Assembly: GCF_900101465.1 (NCBI RefSeq) | Contig: NZ_FMZM01000017.1 | Span: forward strand, 57,396 to 118,426 | Length of the DNA stretch: 61,031 bases | Source of the DNA: Nocardioides lianchengensis | GTDB taxonomy: Bacteria > Actinomycetota > Actinomycetes > Propionibacteriales > Nocardioidaceae | Reading direction: 5' to 3' | Shown: positions 46,384 to 57,498 of the stretch, one piece after another | Position numbering within the stretch: position 1 is the stretch's first letter | How the letters are laid out: the number at the start of each line of letters is the position of its first letter | The notes under the pieces: model-generated | Told to the model about the DNA's origin: nothing | Databases searched by the model: none | Seen by the model: only the letters and a program-made list of their open reading frames with translations | Program-made: the position numbers and the translations under genes

Positions 46384-47207
46384 TCAGGCGTAGCGGACGC
46401 AGCGCTCGGACGACGTGAACCCGTAGAGCACCAGGCCCGCCTCCTCGGCCAGCCGCACCGAGAGGCTGGTGGGGGCGCCGACCGCGACCAGCGAGCCGGT
46501 GCCGGCGGCCACGGCCTTCTGGACGAGCTCGAAGCCCGCCCGTCCGCTGACGACCAGGCAGGCGCCGGCCACCGGCTCGCCCGCGAGCAGCCGCGCCCCG
46601 GTCACCTTGTCGACGGCGTTGTGGCGGCCGACGTCCTCGCGGACCACCAGCACCCGTCCGTCGGCGTCGGCGAGCGCCGCGGCGTGCACGCCCCCGGTGC
46701 GGCCGAACACCTGCTGGTGCTCGCGCAGCCGACCGGGCAGGGTGCGCACGACGTCCGGCGCCGGCACGGGACCCGCCCACCGCGCGCCCCGTGGTACGTC
46801 GAGGACCGCGGCGACGCTGTCCTTGCCGCAGACCCCGCAGGCCGACGACCCGCTGGAGGCGGCGTTGTGCCGGTGCCCGGGGTCGGCTGCGGGCGGACCG
46901 TCGAGGGCCACGGTGACGACGTTGAACTCCTGCTCGGCCGTCAGCGCCTCGTCGGTGCAGTAGGCGACCCCGTGGACGGCGGACCCGGCGCCGACGACCC
47001 CCTCGTGCCGCAGCCAGCCGGCCGCAAGCTCGAAGTCGTGGCCCGGCGTCCGCATGGTCACCCAGACCCGCCGGGCGGCGACCCCCGGCCACTCCAGACG
47101 GATCTCCAGGGGCTCCTCGGTGGCCAGCCGGTCCTCGTGCCGTCGTACGGCGTCGCCGATCAGCTCCTGCACGCGGGCCCGCACGGTCGGGCCGGGGCGA
47201 CGCGCCT

Positions 47208-47211
<4 letters not shown>
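46384..47211 (-). CDS. fdhD: Formate dehydrogenase accessory sulfurtransferase FdhD
   Basis: A 275-residue FdhD. The catalytic cysteines are in SACGVCGKDS (Cys125, Cys128), and EEPLEIRL, HDFELAAGWL and REDVGRHNAVDKV are family motifs. It transfers sulfur to the molybdenum cofactor for formate dehydrogenase. No formate dehydrogenase gene is in the window. ATG 47211 overlaps the stop of pepN (ATGA), an unusual pairing. Confidence 0.93.
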
Positions 47212-49670
<2,459 letters not shown>

Positions 49671-49676
49671 AGCCTC

Positions 49677-49682
49677 ACCCTA
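49677..49682 (-). promoter_or_regulatory. -10 element TAGGGT, leaderless promoter of pepN-fdhD
   Basis: On the minus strand TAGGGT spans 49682 to 49677, 6 bases before GTG 49670. Confidence 0.55.
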
Positions 49683-49733
49683 GGGTTTGGGGTGGGTTCT
49701 CCCGTTCCGGGGGCGGGGACCCGGTGCTTTACC

Positions 49734-49739
49734 TAGGCT
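49734..49739 (+). promoter_or_regulatory. -10 element TAGGCT with a leader
   Basis: TAGGCT lies about 60 bases before ATG 49800, giving a leader of about 50 bases with GGAAGG as ribosome binding site. Confidence 0.4.
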
Positions 49740-49799
49740 TCGCCTTCCGCGGACCCGATGACCGTCGTGGCCGCCCTCGCACTCGGAAGGTGTTCCCCC

Positions 49800-51572
49800 A
49801 TGTCCCTGATCCACCGCCGCCACCGGATGGTGTCGTTGGCGACCGTGGCCGCCCTGGCCCTAGGCCTGCCGGCCGTCGGGTCCTCGCTCGGGTCCCCGGC
49901 GCAGGCGGCCGACCCGACCGCGGACTGCAAGCAGGCGTTCCCGGTGGACGAGCTCGCCGCCGAGGACGAGGTCACCGGGCTGACCGTCACGCGCGGGACC
50001 ACGCCGGTGGGCTTCACCGGCACGGTCCTGGGAGTCCTGGAGGACGGCATCGCCCCCGACGTCGACATGATCATGGTCGACGTCGAGATGCCCGAGTTCA
50101 CCCGCACCGGCGGCATCTGGCAGGGCATGTCGGGCTCGCCGGTCTACGCCCAGGACGGTCGCCTCATCGGCGCCGTCGCCTACGGCCTGTCCGCCGGCCC
50201 CTCGCCGATCGCCGGCGTCACGCCCTTCGAGGACATGGACGACTACCTCGCCGCCACCCCGGCCAGCCGCGTCCCGCTGCGCGGTGCGGCGGCCCGCAAG
50301 GTCGCCGCCACCGCCGGCATCAGCACGGCGAAGGCCGCCCAGGGCTTCCGCGAACTGCCCATGCCGCTGGGCGTCTCCGGCCTCTCGGCGCGCCGCCTGG
50401 CCCAGTTGCAGACCAAGGGTCCCGCGTTCCTCGACAAGAGCACCTACCTGCTCGGCCGGGCCTCGGCCCAGGCCGCGGGCCCGGAGACCCTGGTCGCCGG
50501 CGGCAACCTCGGCGTCTCGGCGGCGTACGGCGACGTCGCGTTGGCCGGCGTCGGCACGGTGACCTCGGTCTGCAACGGCCGGGTGGTCGGCTTCGGTCAC
50601 CCGATGGTGCTGCTGGGCGCCACGACGATGGGCCTGCACCCGGCCGACGCGATCTACGTGCAGCCGGACTCGCTCGGCTCGCCGTTCAAGGTCGCGAACC
50701 TGGCGCCGGCGGTCGGCACCATCACCGACGACCGGACCACGGGCGTCACCGGCACCTTCGGCGCCCCGCCGTCGGCGGCGACCATCACCTCGACGGTCAC
50801 CTACGGCACCCGCGCCCGCACCGGCCGCACCGCCGTCTCGGTCCCGGACTTCCTCGCCGAGGCGAGCCTCTACCAGTTGATCGCCAACCAGGACCGGGTC
50901 ATCGACGGGCCCGCCAAGGGCACCTCGCTGCTCACCTGGCGGATCACCGGCACCGAGGGCTCCAAGCCTTTCGCACTGGCCTTCACCGACCGCTTCACCA
51001 GCACCGACCTGGGCCTGGAGGCCCACATGGGGGTGGCCGAGCTGGTCTACTCCCTCGGCCAGCTGGACGGCGTCAAGATCACGTCCGTCTCCGCCAAGGC
51101 CGCGGTCACCAACGACCTGCGCCGGCACGCGATCAGCGCGGTCGAGCAGAAGCGCGGCGGCCAGTGGGTCAAGATCACCCGGCGCTCGCCGGCCTTCGGC
51201 CGCGCCGGCAAGTCGATCCGGCTCCGCGTGGTCGTCGGCGGCCGCGCCGGCAAGCAGGTCCTGCCCCTGAAGCCGATCAAGCTGCCCAAGCGCTCCCCGG
51301 GCCTGCTGATGCTGGTCGCCCAGGGCGGCGACGGCGCCTACACCGACACCTCCGGATCCTCGGTGGCGAAGGTCCGTACGGCCCTGGCCGCCCAGGTCCG
51401 GCACGACCAGGTCCAGGTCCAGGTCGGCACGCCGAACAAGATGGACTTCGGCGGTGAGGAGGAGGAGTACCTCATGGGCCGGCGCAAGGTCTCGTTCGTC
51501 CGCACCCAGAAGACCGCCCCGCTCGGGCACGTGGTCAGCGGCATGAAGATGCTCACGGTGCTGGTCGGCTGA
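49800..51572 (+). CDS. Secreted SpoIVB-like (S55) peptidase domain protein
   Basis: A 590-residue exported protein. A Sec signal (about 8-36, ending SPAQA) is followed by a SpoIVB/S55-like peptidase region with GIWQGMSGSPVYAQDG (105-120; the Ser in GMSGSP is the candidate nucleophile) and VVGFGHPMVLLG near 265, with His. The C-terminal half (about 430-590) is beta-rich with basic patches. SpoIVB is a sporulation protease in Firmicutes; in a non-sporulating actinobacterium the role is unknown. ATG 49800 is chosen for the signal peptide. Confidence 0.83.
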   Translation: MSLIHRRHRMVSLATVAALALGLPAVGSSLGSPAQAADPTADCKQAFPVDELAAEDEVTGLTVTRGTTPVGFTGTVLGVLEDGIAPDVDMIMVDVEMPEFTRTGGIWQGMSGSPVYAQDGRLIGAVAYGLSAGPSPIAGVTPFEDMDDYLAATPASRVPLRGAAARKVAATAGISTAKAAQGFRELPMPLGVSGLSARRLAQLQTKGPAFLDKSTYLLGRASAQAAGPETLVAGGNLGVSAAYGDVALAGVGTVTSVCNGRVVGFGHPMVLLGATTMGLHPADAIYVQPDSLGSPFKVANLAPAVGTITDDRTTGVTGTFGAPPSAATITSTVTYGTRARTGRTAVSVPDFLAEASLYQLIANQDRVIDGPAKGTSLLTWRITGTEGSKPFALAFTDRFTSTDLGLEAHMGVAELVYSLGQLDGVKITSVSAKAAVTNDLRRHAISAVEQKRGGQWVKITRRSPAFGRAGKSIRLRVVVGGRAGKQVLPLKPIKLPKRSPGLLMLVAQGGDGAYTDTSGSSVAKVRTALAAQVRHDQVQVQVGTPNKMDFGGEEEEYLMGRRKVSFVRTQKTAPLGHVVSGMKMLTVLVG

Positions 51573-51595
51573 GCGCCGTCCACCGACCGTGAGCG

Positions 51596-51632
51596 AGGGC
51601 CGGGTCAGCACCGCGGGTGCTGACCCGGCCCT
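51596..51632. terminator. Long bidirectional terminator hairpin, second copy
   Basis: AGGGCCGGGTCAGCACC (51596-51612) pairs perfectly with GGTGCTGACCCGGCCCT (51616-51632), 17 bp with a 3-base loop, between convergent genes. The sequence closely resembles the hairpin at 38633-38671. Confidence 0.85.
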
Positions 51633-51635
51633 TCG

Positions 51636-52634
51636 TCACAGGCGGACGAGCATCTTGCCGGTGTTGGCGCCGGAGAGCACCCCGAGGAACGCGTCGACCG
51701 TTCGGTCGAGGCCGTCCTCGAACGTCTCCCGATAGGAGAGCTCACCCGCCGCGAGCCAGGCCCCGGCCCGCTCGTAGAACTCACCTGCGACGTCGGCGTG
51801 GTCGGTGACGATGAAGCCACGCAGGCTGAGCCGCTTGCTGATCATCATCATCAGGTTCCGGGGTCCCGGCGCGGGCGCCTCGGCGTTGTAGTCGGCGATC
51901 ATCCCGCAGGCGGCGATCCGGCCGAAGTCGGCCATCGAGAAGATCGCGGCCTCGAGGTGGTCGCCCCCGACGTTGTCGAAGTAGACGTCGACCGGGCCGT
52001 GCTCGGCCAGCTGCCGGCCGATCCTGCCGGCCTTGTAGTCGAGGCCGACGTCGTACCCCAGCTCGCCGGTGAGCCACGCGACCTTCTCCGGTCCGCCCGC
52101 CGAGCCGATGACCGTCGTCGCGCCGAGCTTGCGGGCGAGCTGGCCGGCGATCGAGCCGACGGCACCGGCGGCGCCCGAGACGAAGACCGTGTCGCCCTCG
52201 CGCACCTCGGCGATCCGGGTCAGCCCGACGTACCCCGTGAGGCCGGGCATGCCGAGCACCCCGAGGTACGCCGAGGCGGGGACCTGGGAGACGTCGACCT
52301 TGCGGAAGGCCCGGGCCGGGCCGCGGGCGTGCTCGCGCCAGCCGAGCTGGTGCAGCACGGTGTCTCCCGGCTGCAGCGAGTCGTCGCCCGAGGCGACGAC
52401 CTCGCCGACCGCGCCGCCGTCGAGCGCGGCGTCGAGCCGGAACGGCGGGACGTAGGACTTCACGTCGTTCATCCGCCCGCGCATGTAGGGGTCGACCGAC
52501 AGCACCGTGTTGCGGACCAGCACCTCGCCAGGGCCGGGATCGTCGAGCTCGACCTCGACGGTGCGGAAGTTGTCGGGCGTCGGCCAGCCCTGCGGGCGGG
52601 AGGCCAGGTGGATCTCGCGGGTCGTGGTGGTCAT
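51636..52634 (-). CDS. NADP-dependent medium-chain oxidoreductase (leukotriene B4 dehydrogenase-like)
   Basis: A 332-residue zinc-free MDR enzyme of the double-bond reductase type: VLSVDPYMRGRMN near the start, SGAAGAVGSIAGQLA as Rossmann motif, AYLGVLGMPGLTGYVG, and GGDHLEAAIF. It reduces alpha,beta-unsaturated carbonyl compounds with NADPH; substrate unknown. ATG 52634 is chosen over the longer frame; CAGGAT 7 bases upstream may be a leaderless -10. Confidence 0.88.
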   Translation of the reverse strand: MTTTTREIHLASRPQGWPTPDNFRTVEVELDDPGPGEVLVRNTVLSVDPYMRGRMNDVKSYVPPFRLDAALDGGAVGEVVASGDDSLQPGDTVLHQLGWREHARGPARAFRKVDVSQVPASAYLGVLGMPGLTGYVGLTRIAEVREGDTVFVSGAAGAVGSIAGQLARKLGATTVIGSAGGPEKVAWLTGELGYDVGLDYKAGRIGRQLAEHGPVDVYFDNVGGDHLEAAIFSMADFGRIAACGMIADYNAEAPAPGPRNLMMMISKRLSLRGFIVTDHADVAGEFYERAGAWLAAGELSYRETFEDGLDRTVDAFLGVLSGANTGKMLVRL

Positions 52635-52792
52635 GCGCTCGATCCTGACAGGTGCCGGAAGGCAGGTCGGGTGCTGGCGGGTGGTGCACGTCACCGCTCC
52701 GGGGATTCAGGTCCGGCGGTTCCGGCCGACGTACTCTGTAAGAGACAAAGACGTCGATGGCCCATGACGGGGCAGAGAGTGAAGCGCACCCC

Positions 52793-52933
52793 ATGCACAC
52801 CGAGATCCACCTGGCCCGCGGCATCGTCGAGGGCCGGATCCAGCGTGGTCAGGGGGCGGCCCAGACCCGCGACCTGACCGTGGTCCGCGAGGCGGCCCGC
52901 CGCCTCCGTCGTACGACGCGCCGGGAGCGCTGA
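52793..52933 (+). CDS. Small basic hypothetical protein, 46 aa
   Basis: A short frame from ATG 52793 to TGA 52933 encodes MHTEIHLARGIVEGRIQRG, then an Arg-rich C-terminal end (RRLRRTTRRER). GAGAGTGAAG precedes it, and TACTCTGTAAGAG about 60 bases upstream may be a promoter. I do not recognise it. Coding by composition is plausible but not certain at this length; it converges on the HesB-like gene through a hairpin. Confidence 0.5.
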   Translation: MHTEIHLARGIVEGRIQRGQGAAQTRDLTVVREAARRLRRTTRRER

Positions 52934-52954
52934 GCGCCTCTCGCGCGACACACC

Positions 52955-52989
52955 AAGGCCCGGGCCCGCCGTAGCGGAACCCGGGCCTT
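52955..52989. terminator. Bidirectional terminator hairpin
   Basis: AAGGCCCGGG (52955-52964) pairs with CCCGGGCCTT (52980-52989); inside, CCGC (52966-52969) pairs with GCGG (52974-52977) over CGTA. The combined stem sits between convergent genes. Confidence 0.75.
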
Positions 52990-53008
52990 CGCGTCGATGG
53001 GGGAGCGG

Positions 53009-53293
53009 CTAGGCCTGGAGCCCGAGCGCGAACTCCACCTTCCCGGAGGGATCGACCGCGGCGTCGAGGATCTTGTCGTCGAGCATCACCGCGGCGGTCT
53101 CGTCGAGGTAGATCGTGGCCCCCGACTGCTCGACCACCTGGTCACCGGGCTGGGCCTGGTCGGCCGCGCTGACGGCGAAGGCCGGCTCCGGCGCGTTCTC
53201 GGAGGTGATGCGCAGTCCGGCGGTCTCCGGGAGGCCGGGCTGGGTGGAGATGTCCTTGACGATCGTGCTGGCGTTCTCGGTGAGGGTGAGCAT
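53009..53293 (-). CDS. HesB/IscA-like protein lacking cysteines
   Basis: A 94-residue protein with the HesB/IscA fold pattern: LTENASTIVKDIS at the start, GLRITSENA, and IYLDETAAVMLDDKILDAAVD. None of the three conserved cysteines that bind iron or Fe-S are present, so it cannot be a normal Fe-S scaffold. Such cysteine-free forms occur in actinobacteria; their function is unknown. ATG 53293 has GGAAGG upstream. Confidence 0.78.
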   Translation of the reverse strand: MLTLTENASTIVKDISTQPGLPETAGLRITSENAPEPAFAVSAADQAQPGDQVVEQSGATIYLDETAAVMLDDKILDAAVDPSGKVEFALGLQA

Positions 53294-53401
53294 GAACTCG
53301 CCTTCCGATTGGCGGGCAGGTCGCGTTCCACGCAACCCGGTCCGTTCCCGGGATTCAAGTCGGGCCGCGTCCCGGGCGTGTCGGTCTGGCAGTCTTCGGC
53401 C

Positions 53402-53839
53402 ATGAGCGAGCAGCCCGAGACCTACCGCACCGTCACCCTCGAGAGCACCGGCGACTTCACCTTCGCCGCCACGAACGTCCGCGGGGGAGTGCTGCCGGTC
53501 GGCAGCGGCGACGACGACAGCTTCACGCCCGTCGAGCTGCTGCTGGTGGCCCTCGCCGGCTGCGGGGCGATCGACCTCGAGCACCTGACCGGCAAGCGCG
53601 CGCCGTTCGCGTCCTTCGCCGCCCGCAGCGAGGGCCACAAGGTGCGTGACGAGCTCGGCAACCACCTGGTCGACCTGCGGGTCACCTTCGACGTGACCTT
53701 CCCCGAGGGCGACGGCGGCGACAAGGCCCGCGCGTTCCTGCCCCGGGCCCTGGAGCAGATCGAGGGACGGCTCTGCTCGGTCGGGCGCACCGTCCAGATC
53801 GGCGACCCGGTGCGGTACGTCGCGGGCCCGGTGGAGTGA
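53402..53839 (+). CDS. OsmC family peroxiredoxin-like protein
   Basis: A 145-residue OsmC/Ohr-type protein. Cys54 in ALAGCGAIDLE and Cys125 in GRLCSVGRTV are the peroxidatic and resolving positions. It may detoxify organic hydroperoxides. CAGTCT ends 6 bases before ATG 53402, a possible leaderless promoter. It overlaps the SDR gene, so the two are likely co-expressed. Confidence 0.88.
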   Translation: MSEQPETYRTVTLESTGDFTFAATNVRGGVLPVGSGDDDSFTPVELLLVALAGCGAIDLEHLTGKRAPFASFAARSEGHKVRDELGNHLVDLRVTFDVTFPEGDGGDKARAFLPRALEQIEGRLCSVGRTVQIGDPVRYVAGPVE

Positions 53840-54717
53840 TGGGCCGGGTCCGACGCTGGGACGCCGTACCCCGTCAGGACGGACGGCGGTTCGTCGTCAC
53901 CGGCGCCAGCGGCGGCATCGGCCTCGAGACGGCGAAGGTGCTGGCCGACCGGGGTGCCCGCGTCACCCTCGCCGTGCGCAACGCCGCGAAGGGCGAGCAG
54001 GCGGCCGCGCAGATGGCCGGTGACGTCGAGGTCGCGCTGCTCGACGTGAGCTCGCTGGAGTCGGTGCGGTCGTTCGCCGACGCGTGCGGCGAGGTCGACG
54101 TCCTGGTCAACAACGCCGGCGTGCTGGGCCTGCCCTTCTCCCGCAGCGTCGACGGCTTCGAGCTGCAGCTGGCCACCAACCACCTCGGCCACTTCGCGCT
54201 GGCCAACCTGCTCCTTCCGCGCATCACCGACCGCGTCGTCGTGGTCTCCTCGCGCTCGCACCTGACCGGCGACCTCGACCTCGACGACCTGCTCTGGGAG
54301 CGCCGGCGCTATCAGCCGTACGCCGCCTACGCCGCCTCCAAGCTGGCCAACATGCTGTTCCTCGCCGAGCTGCAGCGCCGGCTCACCGCGGCCGGGTCGA
54401 CCCTGCGCGCGACCGGCGCGCACCCGGGCTCGACGGTCACCGCGATCACCGCCAACACCGGCAGCCCGCTGAAGACCCTCGTCGGCCGCTACGGCCACCC
54501 GCTGGTCGGCATGCCCGCGGCCCAGGGCGCGCTCCCCACCCTCTACGCCGCGACCATGGACGTCCCCGGCAACACCTACGTCGGCCCGCACGGCCTCGGC
54601 GAGATGCGCGGCTGGCCGACGGCCGTGGGCCGGAGCCAGCGCGCCCTCGACCCCGACCTGGCCAAGTCCCTCTGGACCCGCTCGGAGGACCTCACCGGCG
54701 TCCGCTTCCCGTTCTGA
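53839..54717 (+). CDS. Short-chain dehydrogenase/reductase
   Basis: A 292-residue SDR. NAD(P)-binding TGASGGIG (21-28), NNAG, the active-site YAASK (Tyr164, Lys168) and VVSSRSHL with the catalytic Ser are visible. It resembles the retinol dehydrogenase-like/protochlorophyllide reductase-like subgroup; substrate unknown. ATG 53839 shares a base with the OsmC stop (TGATG); GTG 53836 is an alternative. Confidence 0.9.
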   Translation: MGRVRRWDAVPRQDGRRFVVTGASGGIGLETAKVLADRGARVTLAVRNAAKGEQAAAQMAGDVEVALLDVSSLESVRSFADACGEVDVLVNNAGVLGLPFSRSVDGFELQLATNHLGHFALANLLLPRITDRVVVVSSRSHLTGDLDLDDLLWERRRYQPYAAYAASKLANMLFLAELQRRLTAAGSTLRATGAHPGSTVTAITANTGSPLKTLVGRYGHPLVGMPAAQGALPTLYAATMDVPGNTYVGPHGLGEMRGWPTAVGRSQRALDPDLAKSLWTRSEDLTGVRFPF

Positions 54718-54752
54718 CGCGGCGGTTGCGCCCGCTATCCGGACGCGCCGCA

Positions 54753-54826
54753 GCTGTAACGCGATGTTCGCCGCACTAGGTACGCGCTGCAGCGCGTCTC
54801 CAGTGCGGCGAACATCGCGTTACAGC
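54753..54826. repeat. Large perfect palindrome with nested palindrome
   Basis: GCTGTAACGCGATGTTCGCC plus GCACT (54753-54777) is the exact inverse of AGTGCGGCGAACATCGCGTT plus ACAGC (54802-54826), 25 bp. Inside, CGCGCTGCAGCGCG (54783-54796) is itself palindromic. It lies between convergent SDR and cyclophilin genes and may terminate both, but its size and nested form suggest a mobile or repeated palindromic element. Confidence 0.8.
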
Positions 54827-54848
54827 ACCGCCCGCCGACCCGCCGACC

Positions 54849-55565
54849 TCAGTCCAGCGTGACCGAGCTGATGTCGATCGGGGTCTTCGGGGCGCCGTCG
54901 GGGCCGCCGTCGGCGGTGCCGGCGGCAGCGGCGTCGGCGACCAGCTGGTTGCTGGCCTCGTCGATCGTGCCGAAGACGGTGTACGACGGGGGCAGCTGCG
55001 TGTCGGTGTAGCAGATGAAGAACTGCGAGCCGCCCGAGTTCGGGGCGCCGGTGTTGGCCATGGCCAGGGTGCCGGCGGGGTAGTCCTTGGTCTGCTCCAG
55101 CTCGTCCGGGATGGTGTAGCCGGGGCCGCCGGTGCCGGTGCCGGTCGGGTCGCCGCACTGCAGGACGCCGAAGCCGGGGCTGGTGGTGACCCGGTGGCAG
55201 GTGGTGTCGTCGAAGTAGCCCTGCTCGGCGAGCGAGACGATCGAGCCGACCGTGCACGGCGCCGCGTCAGCGTCGAGGGTGGCCTTCAGGTCGCCCAGGC
55301 TGGTGGCGAAGGTGACCGCGACCTGGCCGCTCACGGTGGCGTCGGCCGGAGGGGGCTCGACCTCCTTGGCCGCACCCTGCGGGTCGGTCGGGTAGTCGCA
55401 GGAGACCCCGGTGCCCTCGCCCGCCGGGGCGGACGAGCTGGACGAGGTCGACGATCCGGGGTCGGTGCCCGTGCCGGCGCTGGAGTCGTCGTCGCCGCAA
55501 CCGGCGAGGAGGGCCACGGAGGCGAGAGCGGCGAGCACGGCGAGCGGGCGCTTCAGGGAGGACAT
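54849..55565 (-). CDS. Cyclophilin-type peptidyl-prolyl isomerase lipoprotein
   Basis: A 238-residue lipoprotein: lipobox LLAGC (Cys23), a Ser/Thr/Pro linker, and a cyclophilin domain (about 70-235) with FDDTTCHRVTTSPGFGVLQ and NSGGSQFFICY, the active-site pattern. It acts outside the membrane on protein folding. ATG 55565 lies 7 bases after TACGAT (55578-55573), a leaderless site. Confidence 0.92.
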   Translation of the reverse strand: MSSLKRPLAVLAALASVALLAGCGDDDSSAGTGTDPGSSTSSSSSAPAGEGTGVSCDYPTDPQGAAKEVEPPPADATVSGQVAVTFATSLGDLKATLDADAAPCTVGSIVSLAEQGYFDDTTCHRVTTSPGFGVLQCGDPTGTGTGGPGYTIPDELEQTKDYPAGTLAMANTGAPNSGGSQFFICYTDTQLPPSYTVFGTIDEASNQLVADAAAAGTADGGPDGAPKTPIDISSVTLD

Positions 55566-55572
55566 GCGGCCG

Positions 55573-55578
55573 ATCGTA
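55573..55578 (-). promoter_or_regulatory. -10 element TACGAT, leaderless promoter
   Basis: On the minus strand TACGAT spans 55578 to 55573, 7 bases before ATG 55565. Confidence 0.5.
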
Positions 55579-55588
55579 GGGGAGCGGC

Positions 55589-56644
55589 TCACGCGTTCCG
55601 GCCGCGGGCCGTGACCGACCAAGGCTCCAGTCCGTCCCCGGACGCGGCCCAGAGGACGTCGTGCAGGTTCACCGCGGCGCACACGTGATTGGGGACCACG
55701 TCCACCGTCGCGCCGAGCGGCGGGAGGTCGGCCCCGGCCAGGTCGACGACGGCGTGGTGCTCGGAGAGCAGCACGACCCGGGCGTCGTCGTACGACGGGA
55801 GCCGGCCCCAGCCGGTGGCGTACGGCGCGCGGTCCGCCCCGAGCGCCTTGCTTCCGGCGTCGAGGACCAGCCGTCCGCCCGCGTGGCTGACCACGGTGGC
55901 CCGGCAGGTCAGGGCGATGTCGGTCGGCCCGGTGACGCCGAGCTCCCACTGCTGGGCGTCGCCGAAGACGTAGACGCCCGGACGGAGCTCGGTCAGCACG
56001 TCGGGGTCGGCCGCGGCCAGGCTCGGGGTCGAGCCGCCGCTGAGCACGCGTGGCTCGATCCCGACGGCCCGGAGGGACGCGGCCGCACCGACCAGGGCCG
56101 CCGCCTCGTCCGCCGCCGCGGCGGCCCGTCCGGCGGGTGCGTAGCTGTGCCCGGGGAAGGTGAAGACGCCGCGCACCGGCAGTCCGGCCCGCTCGGCGGC
56201 GGTCGCGATCGTCCCGGCGTCGTCCGGAGCGACGCCCGTGCGGTGGTGGCCGCTGTCGACCTCGACCAGCACCTCGACCCCGGTCCCGCCCAGCAGCCGG
56301 CCGGCCTGCTCGGCGCCGGTCACCGAGTCGACCCCGATCGCCACCACCGCCCGCTCGGCCAGCGCTCGCAGCCGGGTCGCCGCGGAGTCGTCGACCCAGA
56401 GCGGGAACGCCACGAACAGGTCGGAGCAGACGTCGGCGAAGGCCTCGGCCTCACCGACGGTGGCCACGGTGAGACCGACCGCGCCCGCCGCCAGCTGGCG
56501 GCGGGCCACCTCGGGCGACTTGTGGGTCTTGGCGTGCGGCCGCAGCGACACCCCGGCCGACACCGCGCCCGCCGCGACGCGGCGGAGGTTCGCGTCCAAC
56601 CGCTCGACGTCGACCCGCAGGTACGGCGTCCGCGGGCCGGTCAC
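55589..56644 (-). CDS. D-serine/D-threonine dehydratase or aldolase-like PLP enzyme
   Basis: A 351-residue fold-type III PLP enzyme of the DSD1/D-threonine aldolase family. The PLP lysine is in RPHAKTHK (Lys39), and the C-terminal PNHVCAAVNL carries His and Cys as metal ligands. GGSTPSL binds phosphate. It acts on D-hydroxy-amino acids; the exact one is unknown. GTG 56644 overlaps the stop of the aldo/keto reductase gene, so they form an operon. Confidence 0.88.
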   Translation of the reverse strand: MTGPRTPYLRVDVERLDANLRRVAAGAVSAGVSLRPHAKTHKSPEVARRQLAAGAVGLTVATVGEAEAFADVCSDLFVAFPLWVDDSAATRLRALAERAVVAIGVDSVTGAEQAGRLLGGTGVEVLVEVDSGHHRTGVAPDDAGTIATAAERAGLPVRGVFTFPGHSYAPAGRAAAAADEAAALVGAAASLRAVGIEPRVLSGGSTPSLAAADPDVLTELRPGVYVFGDAQQWELGVTGPTDIALTCRATVVSHAGGRLVLDAGSKALGADRAPYATGWGRLPSYDDARVVLLSEHHAVVDLAGADLPPLGATVDVVPNHVCAAVNLHDVLWAASGDGLEPWSVTARGRNA

Positions 56645-57477
56645 ATCTCCTCGTGGGTGTCCGGGTCGCCGTCGAAGAGCCGCCCGTCCGCCCGCCCGAG
56701 CGCGGTGATCGCCTCCGTCTCGTCGCCGGTCAGGTCGAAGGAGAGCAGGTCGAGATTGGCCCGCTGCCGCTCGACCGTCGCCGACTTCGGAATGGGGACC
56801 GAGCCGAGCTGGAGCTGCCAGCGCAGGATGACCTGGCCGGGCGTGACGCCGTACTTCTCGGCGGCGGCGGCGACGGGCGGCTCGGTGAAGGGCGCCTGCC
56901 GCTTGCCGAGCGGGCTCCACGACTCGGTCTGGATCCCGAGGCGCTCGTGGACCGCGCGCAGCTCGCGCTGGGGGAAGTAGGGGTGCAGCTCGACCTGGTT
57001 GACGGCGGGCGTCACGCCGGTCTCGGCGATGATCCGCTCCAGGTGGGCCTCGGTGAAGTTCGAGACGCCGATCGAGCGGACCAGGCCCTGCTCGCGCAGG
57101 TCGACCAGCGCGCGCCAGGCCTCGACGTACTTGTCGACGCTGGGGTTGGGCCAGTGGATGAGGTGCAGGTCGAGGTGGTCGAGACCGAGTCGCTCCAGCG
57201 AGGCGTGCACGCTGGCGACGGCGTCGTCGTACCCGTGGTGGCGGCCGGGCAGCTTGCTGGTCACGAAGAGCTCGTCGCGCGGCACCCCCGAGCGCCGGAT
57301 CGCCTCACCGACCTCGCGCTCGTTCTCGTAGTTCACGGCCGTGTCCAGCAGCCGGTAGCCGACCTCGAGCGCGCTGACCACGGCGGCGATCCCGTCGTCG
57401 CCGGTCAGCGGGTAGGTGCCGAAGCCGACCCCGGGAATGGCGCGGCCGTCGTTCAGGGTGCGAGTGGGAACGCTCAT
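56641..57477 (-). CDS. Aldo/keto reductase
   Basis: A 278-residue AKR with the tetrad Asp45, Tyr50, Lys75 and His108 (DTAVNY, SKLPG, LHLIHWPNP). GVSNFTEAHL and SVPIPKSATVERQ bind NADPH. It reduces aldehydes or ketones; the neighbouring PLP enzyme suggests amino-acid-related carbonyls, but that is inference. ATG 57477 lies 7 bases after TAGGGT. Confidence 0.93.
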   Translation of the reverse strand: MSVPTRTLNDGRAIPGVGFGTYPLTGDDGIAAVVSALEVGYRLLDTAVNYENEREVGEAIRRSGVPRDELFVTSKLPGRHHGYDDAVASVHASLERLGLDHLDLHLIHWPNPSVDKYVEAWRALVDLREQGLVRSIGVSNFTEAHLERIIAETGVTPAVNQVELHPYFPQRELRAVHERLGIQTESWSPLGKRQAPFTEPPVAAAAEKYGVTPGQVILRWQLQLGSVPIPKSATVERQRANLDLLSFDLTGDETEAITALGRADGRLFDGDPDTHEEM

Positions 57478-57484
57478 GTGCTCC

Positions 57485-57490
57485 ACCCTA
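57485..57490 (-). promoter_or_regulatory. -10 element TAGGGT, leaderless promoter
   Basis: On the minus strand TAGGGT spans 57490 to 57485, 7 bases before ATG 57477. The divergent gene starts only 9-12 bases away. Confidence 0.55.
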
Positions 57491-57498
57491 GGAGGATG

